Positions 44,218 to 54,138 are shown, counted from the stretch's first letter. The stretch: DNA of 64,000 bases from G963668345 sp965226215 (GCA_965226215.1 CBDDCH010000002.1:62001-126000), one strand, 5' to 3'. The notes: generated from the sequence alone by a model not told the origin. Numbers and translations: made by a program.

Positions 44218-44654
44218 GCCACTATCCGCAAAACGATACAATGCCAGTTGTCGAACTGCCCCCGATTGCGAACCTGCAAGAGCACGAACCGCTTTCCTCG
44301 ACCAGCGCCTGCCTCAAGGGCACTTATGTTGCTCCAACGTGCATGAGAGGCGCCAATCCATTGATTCAAAATAACTTGGGTTCCAGCCTGTTGGCTTCGA
44401 AACCAATCCGGTGGGTGTTCTGCCCGTAGCACGAGAAGGACTTCCCAGGCGTGCCCCCTCCCAGTCTCTACATCCAAGCACCTTAGAACTGCCGTTACAC
44501 TTTTGGGAGAGGAGCCTCAAAAGTCAATTCGCACCGTGTTTCTTGGGAAATTGTGCATCAAGAAGGAGGTCTGGTCCGTCTCTCTAATGCATGGAAAAAC
44601 TTGAGGGGACCACGTAATGTTGCAAACTGTATTCTCGAGCCTCTGACTACCCCC
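44218..44654. other. Non-coding stretch
   Basis: About 435 bases between the truncated membrane protein and the end of the sugar dehydrogenase gene. No frame with recognisable character. Confidence 0.35.
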
Positions 44655-44973
44655 TCACGGCTGAAACTTCAAACGCAAGATTTTGTCATCCCTCGCTCGT
44701 AGCCGTGCGCGACCATCAGTGTTGCTCGTGGTTACATATAAGTGGCCATCAGGGCCGACTTGAACGTCGCGCAGACGCCCGTACACTCCTTCTCTTGGCC
44801 CTCTGGCGAATAGTCGCTCGATTGCTTTCACTTTATATCGGTTTCCCTCCTTACTGAAGCGAATGCGCACCAGTGCCTGGCTGCCTAAGGTGGCTACATA
44901 GAGATCGCCGCGATAGAAAGTCATTCCACCAGGGGGAACGGATTGTTTCGGCCAGGATACTATGGGGTCTACG
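44655..44973 (-). pseudogene. PQQ-type sugar dehydrogenase, C-terminal piece
   Basis: The last ~106 codons of a soluble aldose/sorbosone-type dehydrogenase beta-propeller (YliI/Asd-like). The piece reads VDPIVSWPKQSVPPGGMTFY, then RGDLYVATLGSQALVRIRF, then DVQVGPDGHLYVTTSNTDGR, and ends …LRLKFQP. IS1380 copy A interrupts the gene at the duplication CTACG (44969-44973 and 46635-46639). The preceding piece is at 46635-46700 and the N-terminal piece at 48000-48809. Joining across both insertions gives NIIEKGGNHGWPRVINAPGL followed by PEYVDPIVSWP in one frame. Confidence 0.85.
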
Positions 44974-46634
44974 CCCGCATTTCCAATTTGATTCAGACCT
45001 CTCGACCTTCCGGCGGCCTTGAGCGTCTTTATTCATAGGGGCTAGAGCCCGATGAGGACGCCATGGAGGCCAACACCCAATGGGTGAAAAACAAACCAAG
45101 CCATTCCAGCTAAGTTTCAACGGCTCGTTGAAAGTCGATTTCCAGGGATCGCACGTCACTTCCGACGGTGGCTTGATCCTGGTTCGGGAGTTGGACGAGC
45201 GACTCGGACTCGGGAAACTGATCGGCGAGCATCTCACCGACTCCCGGCAAGGCACAAACAAGCAGTTCACGTTCGCTGATCTGTTGCGGCAGTCGGTCTA
45301 CAGCCGCTTGGCAGGCTACGAGGACGTCAACGACGCCGTCCGAGTGTCGGCTGACCCGACGTTTCGCTTGATCGGCTCGCAGAAGATCTGGGATCGCGGT
45401 GCGGCCTTGACCTCGACGCTGCACGGCTTCGAGACGGAGATGCTGGCGAGCGAAGAGAACCTGCTGGGGCTGATGGCGCTGAACCGAGAGCTGGTCGGGC
45501 AAGCGGAGGCGTTCGACGACTCCGAGCGGGTCGTTCTGGACATGGACTCCACCGAGAGTCCGGTCCATGGCCAACAGGAAGGCAGTGCCTACAACGGACA
45601 CTTCGAGTCGGTCTGCTACCACCCGTTGCTTTTGTTCAACGGTCATGGTGATTGCCTCGCTGCCAAGCTGCGTCCCGGCAACGTGCACAGCGCCGAGGAC
45701 TGGGATGAGCTATTGTTGCCGGAGATCGAGCGCCAACTGGCCGAAGGCAAACAGGTCACCTTTCGCGCCGATGCCGCCTTCGCCAAGCCCGAGATCTACG
45801 AAGCACTGGAGGAGCGCGGCGCGGACTACGCGATCCGCATTCCGGCCAATAAGAGCCTGGAGCTGGAGATCGAAGACATCCTGTTTCGTCCGCCGGGGAG
45901 GCCCGGCCGCAAGCCGCTAGTGCGCTACAAGAGCTTTCGCTATCAGGCGGAGAGCTGGAAGGGGCCCAGACGAGTTGTCGCCAAGGTCGAGCACCACCAG
46001 GGCGAGCTATTCGCGCGCGTCGGTTTTATCGTGACGAACATGAGCTTGCCAAGCCGGTCGGTGGTGCGTTTCTACAACAAGCGCGGCACGGCGGAGCAGT
46101 GGATCAAAGAAGGTAAGCAAGCGACGCACTGGACGCGGCTGTCGTGCCATCGCTTCCGGGCGAACGAGGTGCGCTTGCAGCTCAGCGTGCTGGCCTATAA
46201 CCTGGGCAACTTGTGGCGGCGGCTGGGGCTGCCGCAACGGATCAAGAGCTGGTCGCTGACGAGCTTGCAGCACCGGCTGATGAAGACGGGCGGACGGCTA
46301 ATTAAACACGCGCGGTATTACTGGCTCTTGTTCGCGGAGGGACATCTGAACCGGCGCCTGTTTGGCGACATGCTGCGGAGGATCTGGGCGCTGCCTGTGC
46401 CGGGCGGGTAGCACGCGACTTGCCGAATGCGAAACCTGAGTACTGAGGACGGAAGCTCGGAAGGGTGTCTGCGAAATTGACTTCGCAGCGGCTGATCAGC
46501 CCCCATGAGGGGCAAGAAGGGGGCTCGATCGGTCCCGCCTCAGCCGCCGCCTCTTTCGGGTGGAGAAATGGTTGCGCTTCGCCGGGTGAGGGTGTAGACT
46601 CGTGCCGTCAGAGGAGCCAAATCGGAAATCCTGG
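44974..46634 (+). mobile_element. IS1380-family insertion sequence, copy A (1661 bp)
   Basis: Inverted repeats are CCCGCATTTCCAATTTG on the left and CCAGGATTTCCGATTTG (reverse complement of the right end). It has an exact 5-bp target duplication CTACG on both sides. It carries one intact transposase gene. It is inserted in the PQQ-type sugar dehydrogenase gene, 66 bp from the ISL3 copy 2 insertion in the same gene. Confidence 0.92.
45080..46411 (+). CDS. IS1380-family transposase (copy A)
   Basis: A 443-residue DDE transposase beginning MGEKQTKPFQLSFNGSLKVD. It has the family-typical SHVTSDGGLILVRELDERLG near the N-terminus, catalytic Asp in VVLDMDSTESPVHGQQ, second Asp in TFRADAAFAKPEIYEAL, and Glu in YNKRGTAEQWIKEGKQA. 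The frame is full length. It is close to copies B and C. Confidence 0.93.
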   Translation: MGEKQTKPFQLSFNGSLKVDFQGSHVTSDGGLILVRELDERLGLGKLIGEHLTDSRQGTNKQFTFADLLRQSVYSRLAGYEDVNDAVRVSADPTFRLIGSQKIWDRGAALTSTLHGFETEMLASEENLLGLMALNRELVGQAEAFDDSERVVLDMDSTESPVHGQQEGSAYNGHFESVCYHPLLLFNGHGDCLAAKLRPGNVHSAEDWDELLLPEIERQLAEGKQVTFRADAAFAKPEIYEALEERGADYAIRIPANKSLELEIEDILFRPPGRPGRKPLVRYKSFRYQAESWKGPRRVVAKVEHHQGELFARVGFIVTNMSLPSRSVVRFYNKRGTAEQWIKEGKQATHWTRLSCHRFRANEVRLQLSVLAYNLGNLWRRLGLPQRIKSWSLTSLQHRLMKTGGRLIKHARYYWLLFAEGHLNRRLFGDMLRRIWALPVPGG

Positions 46635-46700
46635 CTACGTACTCTGGCAGGCCCGGTGCGTTAATCACCCGAGGCCAGCCGTGATTGCCCCCCTTTTCAA
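46635..46700 (-). pseudogene. PQQ-type sugar dehydrogenase, middle piece
   Basis: A 66-bp island of the dehydrogenase gene between ISL3 copy 2 and IS1380 copy A. It encodes EKGGNHGWPRVINAPGLPEYV in pieces, the NYGWP-like turn found in this propeller family. It includes one copy each of the two target duplications (CTACG and CTTTTCAA). Confidence 0.85.
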
Positions 46701-47999
46701 GGTTCTTCCGGGTTTCTAGTGGGCGAGTGAGGCTCGGTGGTAGTCTCGCGGGATGCAAGACCGCGAGCTATACCGCCAGATTCTGGGCATCGAAAGTCCC
46801 TGGAAAGTCGTGCGAGTGGAGCTGCGCCGAGCCGACGGCGAAGTCCACGTCTTCCTCGAACACGACGAGCAAGTCCGCTGGCCGTGCCGCCAATGCAGCG
46901 CCGTGTGCGCACTCCACGATCATCAGCCCGAACGCCGCTGGCGTCACCTCGACACCTGTCAGTACCGCACGATCCTGCACGCCCGGCCGCCGCGCAGCGA
47001 CTGCTCCGAGCACGGGCCGCGCGTCGTGCGACTGCCCTGGGCCGAGGCTTCCAGCCGCTTCACCGCGCTGTTTGAAGCTCTCGCGATCTCGTGGCTGAAG
47101 GAAGCCAGCCAGCAAGGCATCGCCGAGTTGCTGGCGCTGAGCTGGGACGAGATTCACGGCATCCTGGAACGCGCCGTGCAACGTGGGCTCGAACGTCGCG
47201 CGGCAGAGCCGATTCCCTACCTGGGCGTCGACGAGAAGAGCTTCCGCAAGCGCCATCGCTATCTCACCGTCGTCAACGATCTCAACCGCTCGCGCGTGTT
47301 GTTCGTCGCCGAGGGACGCCGCCAGGCCAGCCTGGACGGCTTTTGGAAGACGTTGAGCGCAGAGCAACTCGCCCGAGTCGAGGCCGTCGCGATGGACATG
47401 TGGGATCCTTACGTCGCCTCGACCCGGGAGCATCTCGACGAATCGGAGAAAAAGATCGTTTACGACAAATATCACATCGCGGCGCATCTGGCGAAGGCGG
47501 TGGACCAGGTGCGGCGGGCGGAGAACAAGCGTTTACTGGCCCTCGGCGACGAGCGTTTGACAGGCACGAAGTACGCTTGGCTGCGGCATCCGGCGAACTT
47601 TTCCGAGGACGCCTGGCGCGAGTTCCGCGCGCTGCGCGAAAGCGACTTGAAGACGACGCGGGCGTGGGCGTTGAAGGAAACGGCGATGCGGCTGTTCGAC
47701 TATCGTCGCGAATCGGCGGCGCGAGCTTTCTTCGAGCAATGGCGCGACTGGGCGAGTCGCAGCCGGCTGACGCCGATGGTCACCGTAGCGCGGATGTTGA
47801 CGGCTCGCCTCGAAAACATACTCACGTATCTGAAACACCGCATTACGAACGCGGTCAGCGAGGGGTTGAACTCAAGGATTCAATGGGTCAAGGCCACGGC
47901 GCGCGGTTTCCGCAATCAACAGAACTTCATCAACGCCATCTACTTCCACTGTGGGAAACTCGATCTGGCTCCTTCGCCCACTTAAAACCCGGAAGAGCC
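46701..47999 (+). mobile_element. ISL3-family insertion sequence, copy 2 (1299 bp)
   Basis: Same length and ends as copy 1 (5407-6705), with an exact 8-bp target duplication CTTTTCAA at 46693-46700 and 48000-48007. I see only two base differences from copy 1, both inside the transposase gene. It is inserted in the PQQ-type sugar dehydrogenase gene. Confidence 0.95.
46753..47985 (+). CDS. ISL3-family transposase (copy 2)
   Basis: A 410-residue transposase identical to copy 1 except Thr for Ala in KTTRAW and Asp for Gly in QWRDWAS. Catalytic motifs YLGVDEKSF, AVAMDMWDPY and AVSEGLNSRIQW are intact. The near-identity implies a recent transposition. Confidence 0.95.
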   Translation: MQDRELYRQILGIESPWKVVRVELRRADGEVHVFLEHDEQVRWPCRQCSAVCALHDHQPERRWRHLDTCQYRTILHARPPRSDCSEHGPRVVRLPWAEASSRFTALFEALAISWLKEASQQGIAELLALSWDEIHGILERAVQRGLERRAAEPIPYLGVDEKSFRKRHRYLTVVNDLNRSRVLFVAEGRRQASLDGFWKTLSAEQLARVEAVAMDMWDPYVASTREHLDESEKKIVYDKYHIAAHLAKAVDQVRRAENKRLLALGDERLTGTKYAWLRHPANFSEDAWREFRALRESDLKTTRAWALKETAMRLFDYRRESAARAFFEQWRDWASRSRLTPMVTVARMLTARLENILTYLKHRITNAVSEGLNSRIQWVKATARGFRNQQNFINAIYFHCGKLDLAPSPT

Positions 48000-48809
48000 C
48001 TTTTCAATAATGTTTATCTCGTCACTGTGCTGGACATAGAGCTCTTTGGCCGCCCCGGAGGGACCGTGTTCGGAGTCAAACATCATCTTCGATTCCGGAT
48101 CCCAAGTCATACCCTGAACCACCCGATGGCCGTATGAATACACCGGACTGCCGGGAAGAGGATTATCGTCCGGGAATTCACCCTCAGGCGTAAGGCGAAG
48201 GATTTTGCCCGCCATCGATTTCAGGTCTTGTGCCAAAGTGGGTTCTCCTACATCTCCAGTGCCCACGTAGAGCATGCCGTCAGGCCCAAAACCGATGCGG
48301 CCGCCTTCGTGATATTTGCATCCCGGTATTTCATTGAGAATAACTCTGTCAAACTCCGCGGTTTCTCCCAGGTGCCGAAATCTCGAGACTCGATTTTTTC
48401 GGTTCTCCCTGCTGGTGCCATACCCGTGCATGACGTAGAGAAAGGGTTTTTTCGCAAAATCTGGATGGGTAGCGAGACCCATAAGGCCACCATCGCCGAA
48501 TGCGTTTACCTCGATCTCAAGATACACTTCCGGTCTGTCGCTTCCCTGTGGCACCCGCATTATTCGACCGCGCCTTTCGGCGATCAGGGCATCTCCGTTA
48601 GGCAAAAATCGCAGAGACCAGGGAACGTGCAGATATTCAACCCAGGCTTCGACCTCGATGCCCTCCGGTGCCTCGACAAATGTTTCCTCGACCTTCTGCG
48701 GCTTAGGCCCGACGACAACCCGGTCCGGCTGCGCCGGAAGGGACATAAACAGAGAGATGATTGCCGTGCTCCCTATAGGAAGCATCCTGATTGGGAGAAT
48801 GAGTTTACT
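48000..48809 (-). pseudogene. PQQ-type sugar dehydrogenase, N-terminal piece
   Basis: The N-terminal ~265 residues of the soluble glucose/sorbosone-type dehydrogenase. A hydrophobic export segment (KLILPIRMLPIGSTAIISLF) leads to AWVEYLHVPWSLRFLPNGDA, then LIAERRGRIMRV, GLMGLATHPDF, HEGGRIGFGPDGMLYVGTGD and YSYGHRVVQGMTWDPES. These are conserved propeller blades of this family, with the His/Arg cofactor-site neighbourhood. It ends at the ISL3 target site after DEINIIEKG. On the 5' side the frame runs directly into IS1380 copy B at 48810, so the original start may be lost; the Met at 48785 is the first available. Confidence 0.85.
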
Positions 48810-50470
48810 CCAGGATTTCCGATTTGGCTCCTCTGACGGCACGAGTCTACACCCCCACCCGGCGAAGCGCAACCATTTCTCCACCCGAAAGAGGCGGCGG
48901 CTGAGGCGGGACCGATCGAGCCCCCTTCTTGCCCCTCATGGGGGCTGATCCGCCGCTGCGAAGGCAATTTCGCAGACATCCCTCCGAGCTTCCGTCCTCA
49001 GTATACAGATTTCGCATTCGCCAAGTGCGGTGCTACCCGCCCGGCACAGGCAGCGCCCAGATCCTCCGCAGCATGTCGCCAAACAGCCGCCGGTTCAGAT
49101 GTCCCTCCGCGAACAAGAGCCAGTAATAGCGCGCGTGCTTGATCAATCGACCGCCCGTCTTCACTAACCGCTGCTGTAAGCTCGTCAGCGACCAGCTCTT
49201 GATCCTTGGTGGCAGTCCCAGCCGCCGCCACAGGTTGCCCAGGTTATAGGCCAGCACACTCAACTGCAGGCGCACTTCGTTCGCCCGAAAACGGTGGCAC
49301 GACAGCCGCGTCCAGTGCGTGGCCTGCTTACCTTCTTTGATCCACTGCTCCGCCGTGCCGCGCTTGTTGTAGAAACGCACCACCGAACGGCTCGGCAAGC
49401 TCATGCTGGTCACAATGAATCCGACGCGCGGGAATAGCTCGCCCTGATGGTGCTCGACCTTGGCCACGATGCGCCGAGGTTGGGACCAACTCTCCGCCTG
49501 ATAGCGAAAACTCTTGTAGCGCAACAGCGGCTTGCGGGAGGGCCTTCCCGGTGGCCGAAACAGGATGTCTTCGAGCTCCAGCTCCAGGCTCTTGTTGGCC
49601 GGAATGCGGATCGCATAGTCCGCGCCGCGCTCCTCCAGCGCCTCGTAGATCTCCGGCTTGGCAAAGGCGGCATCGGCACGCAAAGTGACCTGCTTGCCTT
49701 CGGCCTGTTGTCGTTCGATCTCCGGCAGTAAGAGCTCGTCCCACTCCGCGGCGCTGTGCACGTTGCCGGGACGAAGCTTCGCCGCCAGACAATCACCGTG
49801 CTGGTTGAACAACAACAGCGGGTGGTAGCAGACCGACTCGAAGTGTCCGTTGTAGGCACTGCCTTCCTGTTGGCCATGGACCGGACTCTCGGTGGAGTCC
49901 ATGTCCAGAACGACCCGCTCGGAGTCGTCGAACGCCTCCGCTTGCCCGACCAGCTCTCGGTTCAGCGCCATCAGCCCCAGCAGGTTCTCTTCGCTCGCCA
50001 GCATCTCCGTCTCGAAGCCGTGCAGCGTTGAGGTCAAGGCCGCACCGCGATCCCAGATCTTCTGCGAGCCGATCAAGCGAAACGTCGGGTCAGCCGACAC
50101 TCGGACGGCGTCGTTGACGTTCTCGTAGCCTGCCAAGCGGCTGTAGATCGACTGCCGCAACAGATCACGAGCGTGAACTGCTTGTTTGTGCCTTGCCGGG
50201 AGTCGCTGAGATGCTCGTCAATCAGTTCTCCGAGACCGAGCCGCTCGTCCAACTCCCGAACCAGGATTAAGCCACCGTCGGAAGTGACACGCGATCCTTG
50301 GAAATCGACCTTCAATAATCCGTTGAAAGTTAGCTGGAACGGCTTTCTCTCTTTTTCACCCATTGGGTGTTGGCCTCCATGGCATCCTGACTGGGCTTGA
50401 ACCCCTATGAATAAAGACGCTGAAGGTCGCTGGAAGGTCGGGATGTCAAACATCAAATTGAAAATGCGGG
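48810..50470 (-). mobile_element. IS1380-family insertion sequence, copy B (1661 bp)
   Basis: Same length and inverted repeats as copy A, in the opposite orientation. The flanking 5-mers differ (TTACT at 48805-48809, TTAAA at 50471-50475), so there is no target duplication. The sequence to its left is the dehydrogenase 5' end and to its right unrelated DNA. This suggests a deletion or recombination at this copy. Confidence 0.88.
49033..50363 (-). pseudogene. IS1380-family transposase (copy B), one-base deletion
   Basis: It starts MGEKERKPFQLTFNGLLKVD at 50363. It loses frame near 50165, where copy A has GTTCGCTGATCTG and this copy lacks one C. Only about 60 residues are made in frame; the remaining 375 residues lie in the next frame starting MRQSIYSRLAGYENVNDAVR, with all DDE motifs (LDMDSTESPV, LRADAAFAKPE, NKRGTAEQWIKEG) preserved. 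The inactivation is recent, since the rest is nearly unchanged. Confidence 0.9.
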
Positions 50471-50534
50471 TTAAAAGAGGCAGAAACCAGAAAGCCTAGC
50501 CGCACCTCGTCACGTCAAGCAGCATCATCCTCAG

Positions 50535-50804
50535 CAGCAAGGGAGTAAGGCTACTACTTCTTCCTCGCCGCTCTTCTTCTCTTAGCCCAATACTTCTTCA
50601 TCCGCTCTGAAGTGGCCTTTCCTTGCCGCCGAGCGACACACCCCGTCGGCCACGCTTTGGCGCCTTCTTTGGCCTCCCGGGCGGTCGCCCAGGCCCTCGA
50701 CGCCCCGGCGGACGCCCTCTGCGGGGTCCCGTACCTTGAAGAGCCGCAATCGCCCGGTCAATCCGATCCCGTTCAGCAATGAGAAGTCCAAGAATATCAG
50801 CCAT
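50535..50804 (-). pseudogene. Small AT-hook/histone-like basic protein, probably frameshifted
   Basis: ATG 50804 encodes MADILGLLIAERDRIDRAIA, a short helix, then AT-hook-like repeats (GRPPGRRGPGRPPGRPKKAP). The frame runs into a stop at 50598. A neighbouring frame just downstream encodes ATSERMKKYWAKRRRAARKK. This is the typical C-terminal end of small proteins of this kind (helix, Arg/Pro-rich linker, RMKxYWAKR tail). One or two single-base changes would join them into a protein of about 88 residues that likely binds DNA or RNA nonspecifically. Confidence 0.5.
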
Positions 50805-50966
50805 AGCCCCCAGAAGTTATACGCCACCACCACCACGAGCAACCAACAGCAACCACTCACATCACCCCGACATCAAGCAACGAGCACAAACCAAAGCCAA
50901 CGACAGTTTCAGCGACTACCGATCCTAAACGCTTGCTAGACTAGGCTGGGTATTAGGAGACCTGAC

Positions 50967-51566
50967 ATGGATCTTCCAAAGACCCTTGATCTGAATTACC
51001 CGCCTGGTTTCGGAGAATGGGTCCTCCCGCTAAAAACTCGACTTCAGAACAGCTCCAGCACTCGGCTCAGACGTAGGTTACAAGAATCCCATCAAGGGGA
51101 TCTTTGGGAAAAGGCTCTCGCTCTGTCAACAACCCTCGCACTTGGGGAACGAATTGTATCCAAAATCAATGAGCGACTGACGGAGCTTGGTCGAGACTTA
51201 GAAGACAACCGCCAAGACGTGCTTGACTGCCTCTCTAGTGGTGTTGTCTATAACCCCACAGACAAGAACGCGATACTTGACCTGCTCGCCGATCTTGACG
51301 CGTTTATTTTTGAGTTCGAATCTGCCCGGGAAAAGCTCAAACTGTTTCTGAGGGCCTTCTACACGCAGATTTTCGAGCGGGACGTGCCGCTCAAGAAACT
51401 TCGTGGCGAAGTACTAAGCTGGGGTATCGATCTCAGCTGGGAGAAAAAGCTTAACGGCAATCTTTTCGATCACGGCTCGTTACGACCGAGGCATTACTTG
51501 AAGCCACCGGCGGGCTTCAGCGACGCCGTGAGTTATCCTCGGCCAAGGACTGGTTCCGAACAATGA
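50967..51566 (+). CDS. Hypothetical helical protein
   Basis: A 199-residue soluble protein beginning MDLPKTLDLNYPPGFGEWVL, with long amphipathic helices (KALALSTTLALGERIVSKIN, then ERLTELGRDLEDNRQDVLDC, AILDLLADLDAFIFEFESAR). GGAGACCTGAC precedes the ATG. No domain recognised. The pattern resembles small helical proteins found near mobile elements, but nothing links it to a system here. It is flanked by IS1380 copy B and the Nramp fragment. Confidence 0.55.
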   Translation: MDLPKTLDLNYPPGFGEWVLPLKTRLQNSSSTRLRRRLQESHQGDLWEKALALSTTLALGERIVSKINERLTELGRDLEDNRQDVLDCLSSGVVYNPTDKNAILDLLADLDAFIFEFESAREKLKLFLRAFYTQIFERDVPLKKLRGEVLSWGIDLSWEKKLNGNLFDHGSLRPRHYLKPPAGFSDAVSYPRPRTGSEQ

Positions 51567-51585
51567 CAGGGCTGACCGGAAGGGC

Positions 51586-52353
51586 TTACACCAGCCGTTG
51601 CAAGGCGGAATAGCCCATCATGACGAACATGACGAGGGAGGCAATCCAAAGAGCAAGGGTGATCCAGCCCTTGGGGACGATCGCCTTCGGCAGGTGGACA
51701 TAACGCAGATACAGTGTAGAAAAGCTGACGACCGGCAGCATCAAAGCCTGCCCCACACCGCCGATTATCACCATCAGAACTGGGTCACGCAAGACCATGT
51801 AGACGAGCACGGGTCCAAGCAGCAGAATGCTGCTGAATATCCTTGTCGCTCTCAGCCGTGCTTGGTAGTTCCGCCCGTCGTAGGCTCGCAGCAAGGCGGC
51901 GAAGTCCGCGAAGATGCGAGCCGTAGCCGCGGTTCCAGCAAAAAGTGATGAGTACAGCACCGCGATCGCACCCACCAGAAAAACGTATCGTGACCAGTCT
52001 CCGAGCGTCTCGGTGTAGACGCTCGAAAGGATACTGATCGTTTCTGTTCCTTGAGGGACGACGCCCAGGCCGTGCAAGACGCCCGCTCCGAGCAAGTAAA
52101 ATGCCACCGTCGAAAAGGTGTAGATGACCATCGCAGAGAGAACGTCGATGCCCATGACTCGGATCCAGCCCCGAGCCCGGCTCACCCAAGCCGCCGTGCT
52201 GTCGCCAGGCCCCGCGAACCGAGCATATCCTTTCTCGATGCACCAATAGGGATACTGAATCAGGTCAGTGGATCCCATGCCCGTGATGCCAAACACCGCC
52301 ACCGCGGTCACCAAGCTACCCTCCGGCAGGTGAAACGCAAGGCCGTCGAGCAA
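51586..52353 (-). pseudogene. Nramp-family divalent metal transporter, 5'-truncated
   Basis: About 255 residues forming the C-terminal part of a long Nramp (Mn/Fe) transporter. TAVAVFGITGMGSTDLIQYP and YWCIEKGYARFAGPGD, then an extended loop, then membrane spans (VMGIDVLSAMVIYTFSTVAF, SRYVFLVGAIAVLYSSLFAG, SILLLGPVLVYMVLRD, VIIGGVGQALMLPVVSFSTL). The first half, including the metal-binding DPGN motif of TM1, is absent. The frame hits a stop shortly upstream of the Met at 52353, and the DNA beyond is unrelated, ending at IS1380 copy C. It is probably not functional. Confidence 0.78.
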
Positions 52354-52473
52354 GCGGGACCACGAAAAGTAAGCCGCTGTGTCAAGCCGGCACGTTTCGA
52401 GTCAGCCGGCCAAGAGCAGTGAGGACCAAGCCTGGTCCACGTCGTTCATGGGATTAGGTTGATCGGTTCTTAG

Positions 52474-54138
52474 CTAGGATTTCCATTTTGGCCCTGGCAT
52501 GGTCGCAGTATACACGCGCGCTGCCCCGAAGACCACGTCTTTTCGTGCTGAACCCTGCACATCACCTCCGCCGGTAGGCGCCAGGGCTCGTCCATCCGCT
52601 CACAGACGTTGATTGAGCGGGCTCAACGGCGCTCCGGCCGACACTGCTCCCTGCGAAACTTTTTTGGAGCCAAAACTGTTGGTCCTCGCCCGGTCAACGA
52701 TACCCGCTCGGCAGCGGCAGCGCCCAGATCCTGTGCAGCATGTCGCCGAACAGCCTGCGGTTCAGATGCCCCTCGGCCAGCAGCAGCCAATAGTACCGCG
52801 CGTGCTTGACCAGCCTACCACCCGTCTTCATCAAGCGGTGTTGCAAGCTCGTCAGCGACCAGCTCTTGATCCTGTGCGGCAGCCCGAGCCGCCGCCACAG
52901 CTTGCCCAGGTTGTAGGCCAGCACGCTGAGCTGCAGCCGTACCTCGTTGGCCCGGAAACGATGACACGACAAGCGGGTCCAGTGCGTGGCCTGTTTGCCT
53001 TCCTTGATCCACTGCTCCGCCGTGCCGCGCTTGTTGTAGAACCGTACGACCGAGCGGCTCGGCAGGGTCATGTTAGTTACGATGAAGCCGGGTCGCGGGA
53101 ATAACTCACCTCGATGATGCTCGACTTTCGCAACAATCCGTCCTGGCTTCGCCCAGCTCTCGGCCTGATACCGAAAGCTCTTATAGCGCACTAGCGGCTT
53201 GCGGCTCGGCCTTCCCGGCGGACGAAACAGGTTGTCCTCGATCTCCAACTCCAGGCTTTTGTTCGCCGGAATGCGGATCGCGTACTGAACCCCACGCTCC
53301 TCCAACGCTTCGTTGATCTCCGGCTTAGCAAAGGCCGCATCGCCCCGGAAGACGACCTGTTTACCCGCAGCCTGTTGGCGCTCGATCTCCGGCAGCAGTA
53401 ACTCGTCCCAGTCGTCGGCGCTGTGTACGTTGCCGGGCCGGAGCTTCGCCGCCAAGCAGTCGCCATGTTGGCTGAACAGCAGTAGCGGGTGGTAGCAGGT
53501 GGACTCGAAATGGCCGTTGTAGGCGCTGCCCTCTTGCTGGCCGCACACGGGGCTTTCCGTGGAGTCCATGTCGAGAACGACACGATCGGAGTCGTCCTCC
53601 GTCTCGGCCTGCGCAACCAGCTCGCGGTTCACAGCCATCAGCCCCAGCAAGTTCTCTTCGCTCGCCAGTATCTCCGTCTCGAAGCCGGGTAGCGTCGAGG
53701 TCAAGGCCGCTCGGCGATCCCAGTTCCTCTGCGAGCCGATCAAGCGAAACGTCGGGTCAGCCGACACTCGGACGGCGTCGTTGACGTCCTCGTAGCCTGC
53801 CAAGCGGCTGTAGATCGACTGCCGCAGCAGATCGGCCAGCGGGAACTTCTTGTTCAAGCCTTGTCGCGAGTCGCTGAGATACTCATCGATCAGCTTCCCG
53901 AGACCGAGCCGCTTGTCCAGTTCGCGAACCAAAATCAGGCCACCGTCGGAAGTGACGTGCGATCCCTGGAAATCGACTTTCAACAAGCCGTTGAAACTTA
54001 GCTGGAATGGCTTGGTTTGTTTTTCACCCATTCGGTGTTGGCCTCCATGGCGTCCTCATCGGGCTCTAGCCCCTATGAATAAAGACGCTGAAAGCCGCTG
54101 GAAGGTCGGGATGTCAAACATCAAATTGGAAATGCGGG
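52474..54138 (-). mobile_element. IS1380-family insertion sequence, copy C (about 1665 bp)
   Basis: Right end matches copies A and B; left end CTAGGATTTCCATTTTGG is a slightly diverged inverted repeat. The flanking 5-mers differ (CTTAG and CTAAC), so no target duplication is seen. It is more diverged from A and B than they are from each other, but carries a full-length transposase. Confidence 0.82.
52694..54031 (-). CDS. IS1380-family transposase (copy C)
   Basis: A 445-residue transposase beginning MGEKQTKPFQLSFNGLLKVD. Catalytic motifs are RVVLDMDSTESPVCGQQ, VVFRGDAAFAKPEINEAL and NKRGTAEQWIKEG. It differs from copy A at scattered positions along the length, so it is an older or separately acquired copy. 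No stop or frameshift is seen. Confidence 0.93.
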   Translation of the reverse strand: MGEKQTKPFQLSFNGLLKVDFQGSHVTSDGGLILVRELDKRLGLGKLIDEYLSDSRQGLNKKFPLADLLRQSIYSRLAGYEDVNDAVRVSADPTFRLIGSQRNWDRRAALTSTLPGFETEILASEENLLGLMAVNRELVAQAETEDDSDRVVLDMDSTESPVCGQQEGSAYNGHFESTCYHPLLLFSQHGDCLAAKLRPGNVHSADDWDELLLPEIERQQAAGKQVVFRGDAAFAKPEINEALEERGVQYAIRIPANKSLELEIEDNLFRPPGRPSRKPLVRYKSFRYQAESWAKPGRIVAKVEHHRGELFPRPGFIVTNMTLPSRSVVRFYNKRGTAEQWIKEGKQATHWTRLSCHRFRANEVRLQLSVLAYNLGKLWRRLGLPHRIKSWSLTSLQHRLMKTGGRLVKHARYYWLLLAEGHLNRRLFGDMLHRIWALPLPSGYR

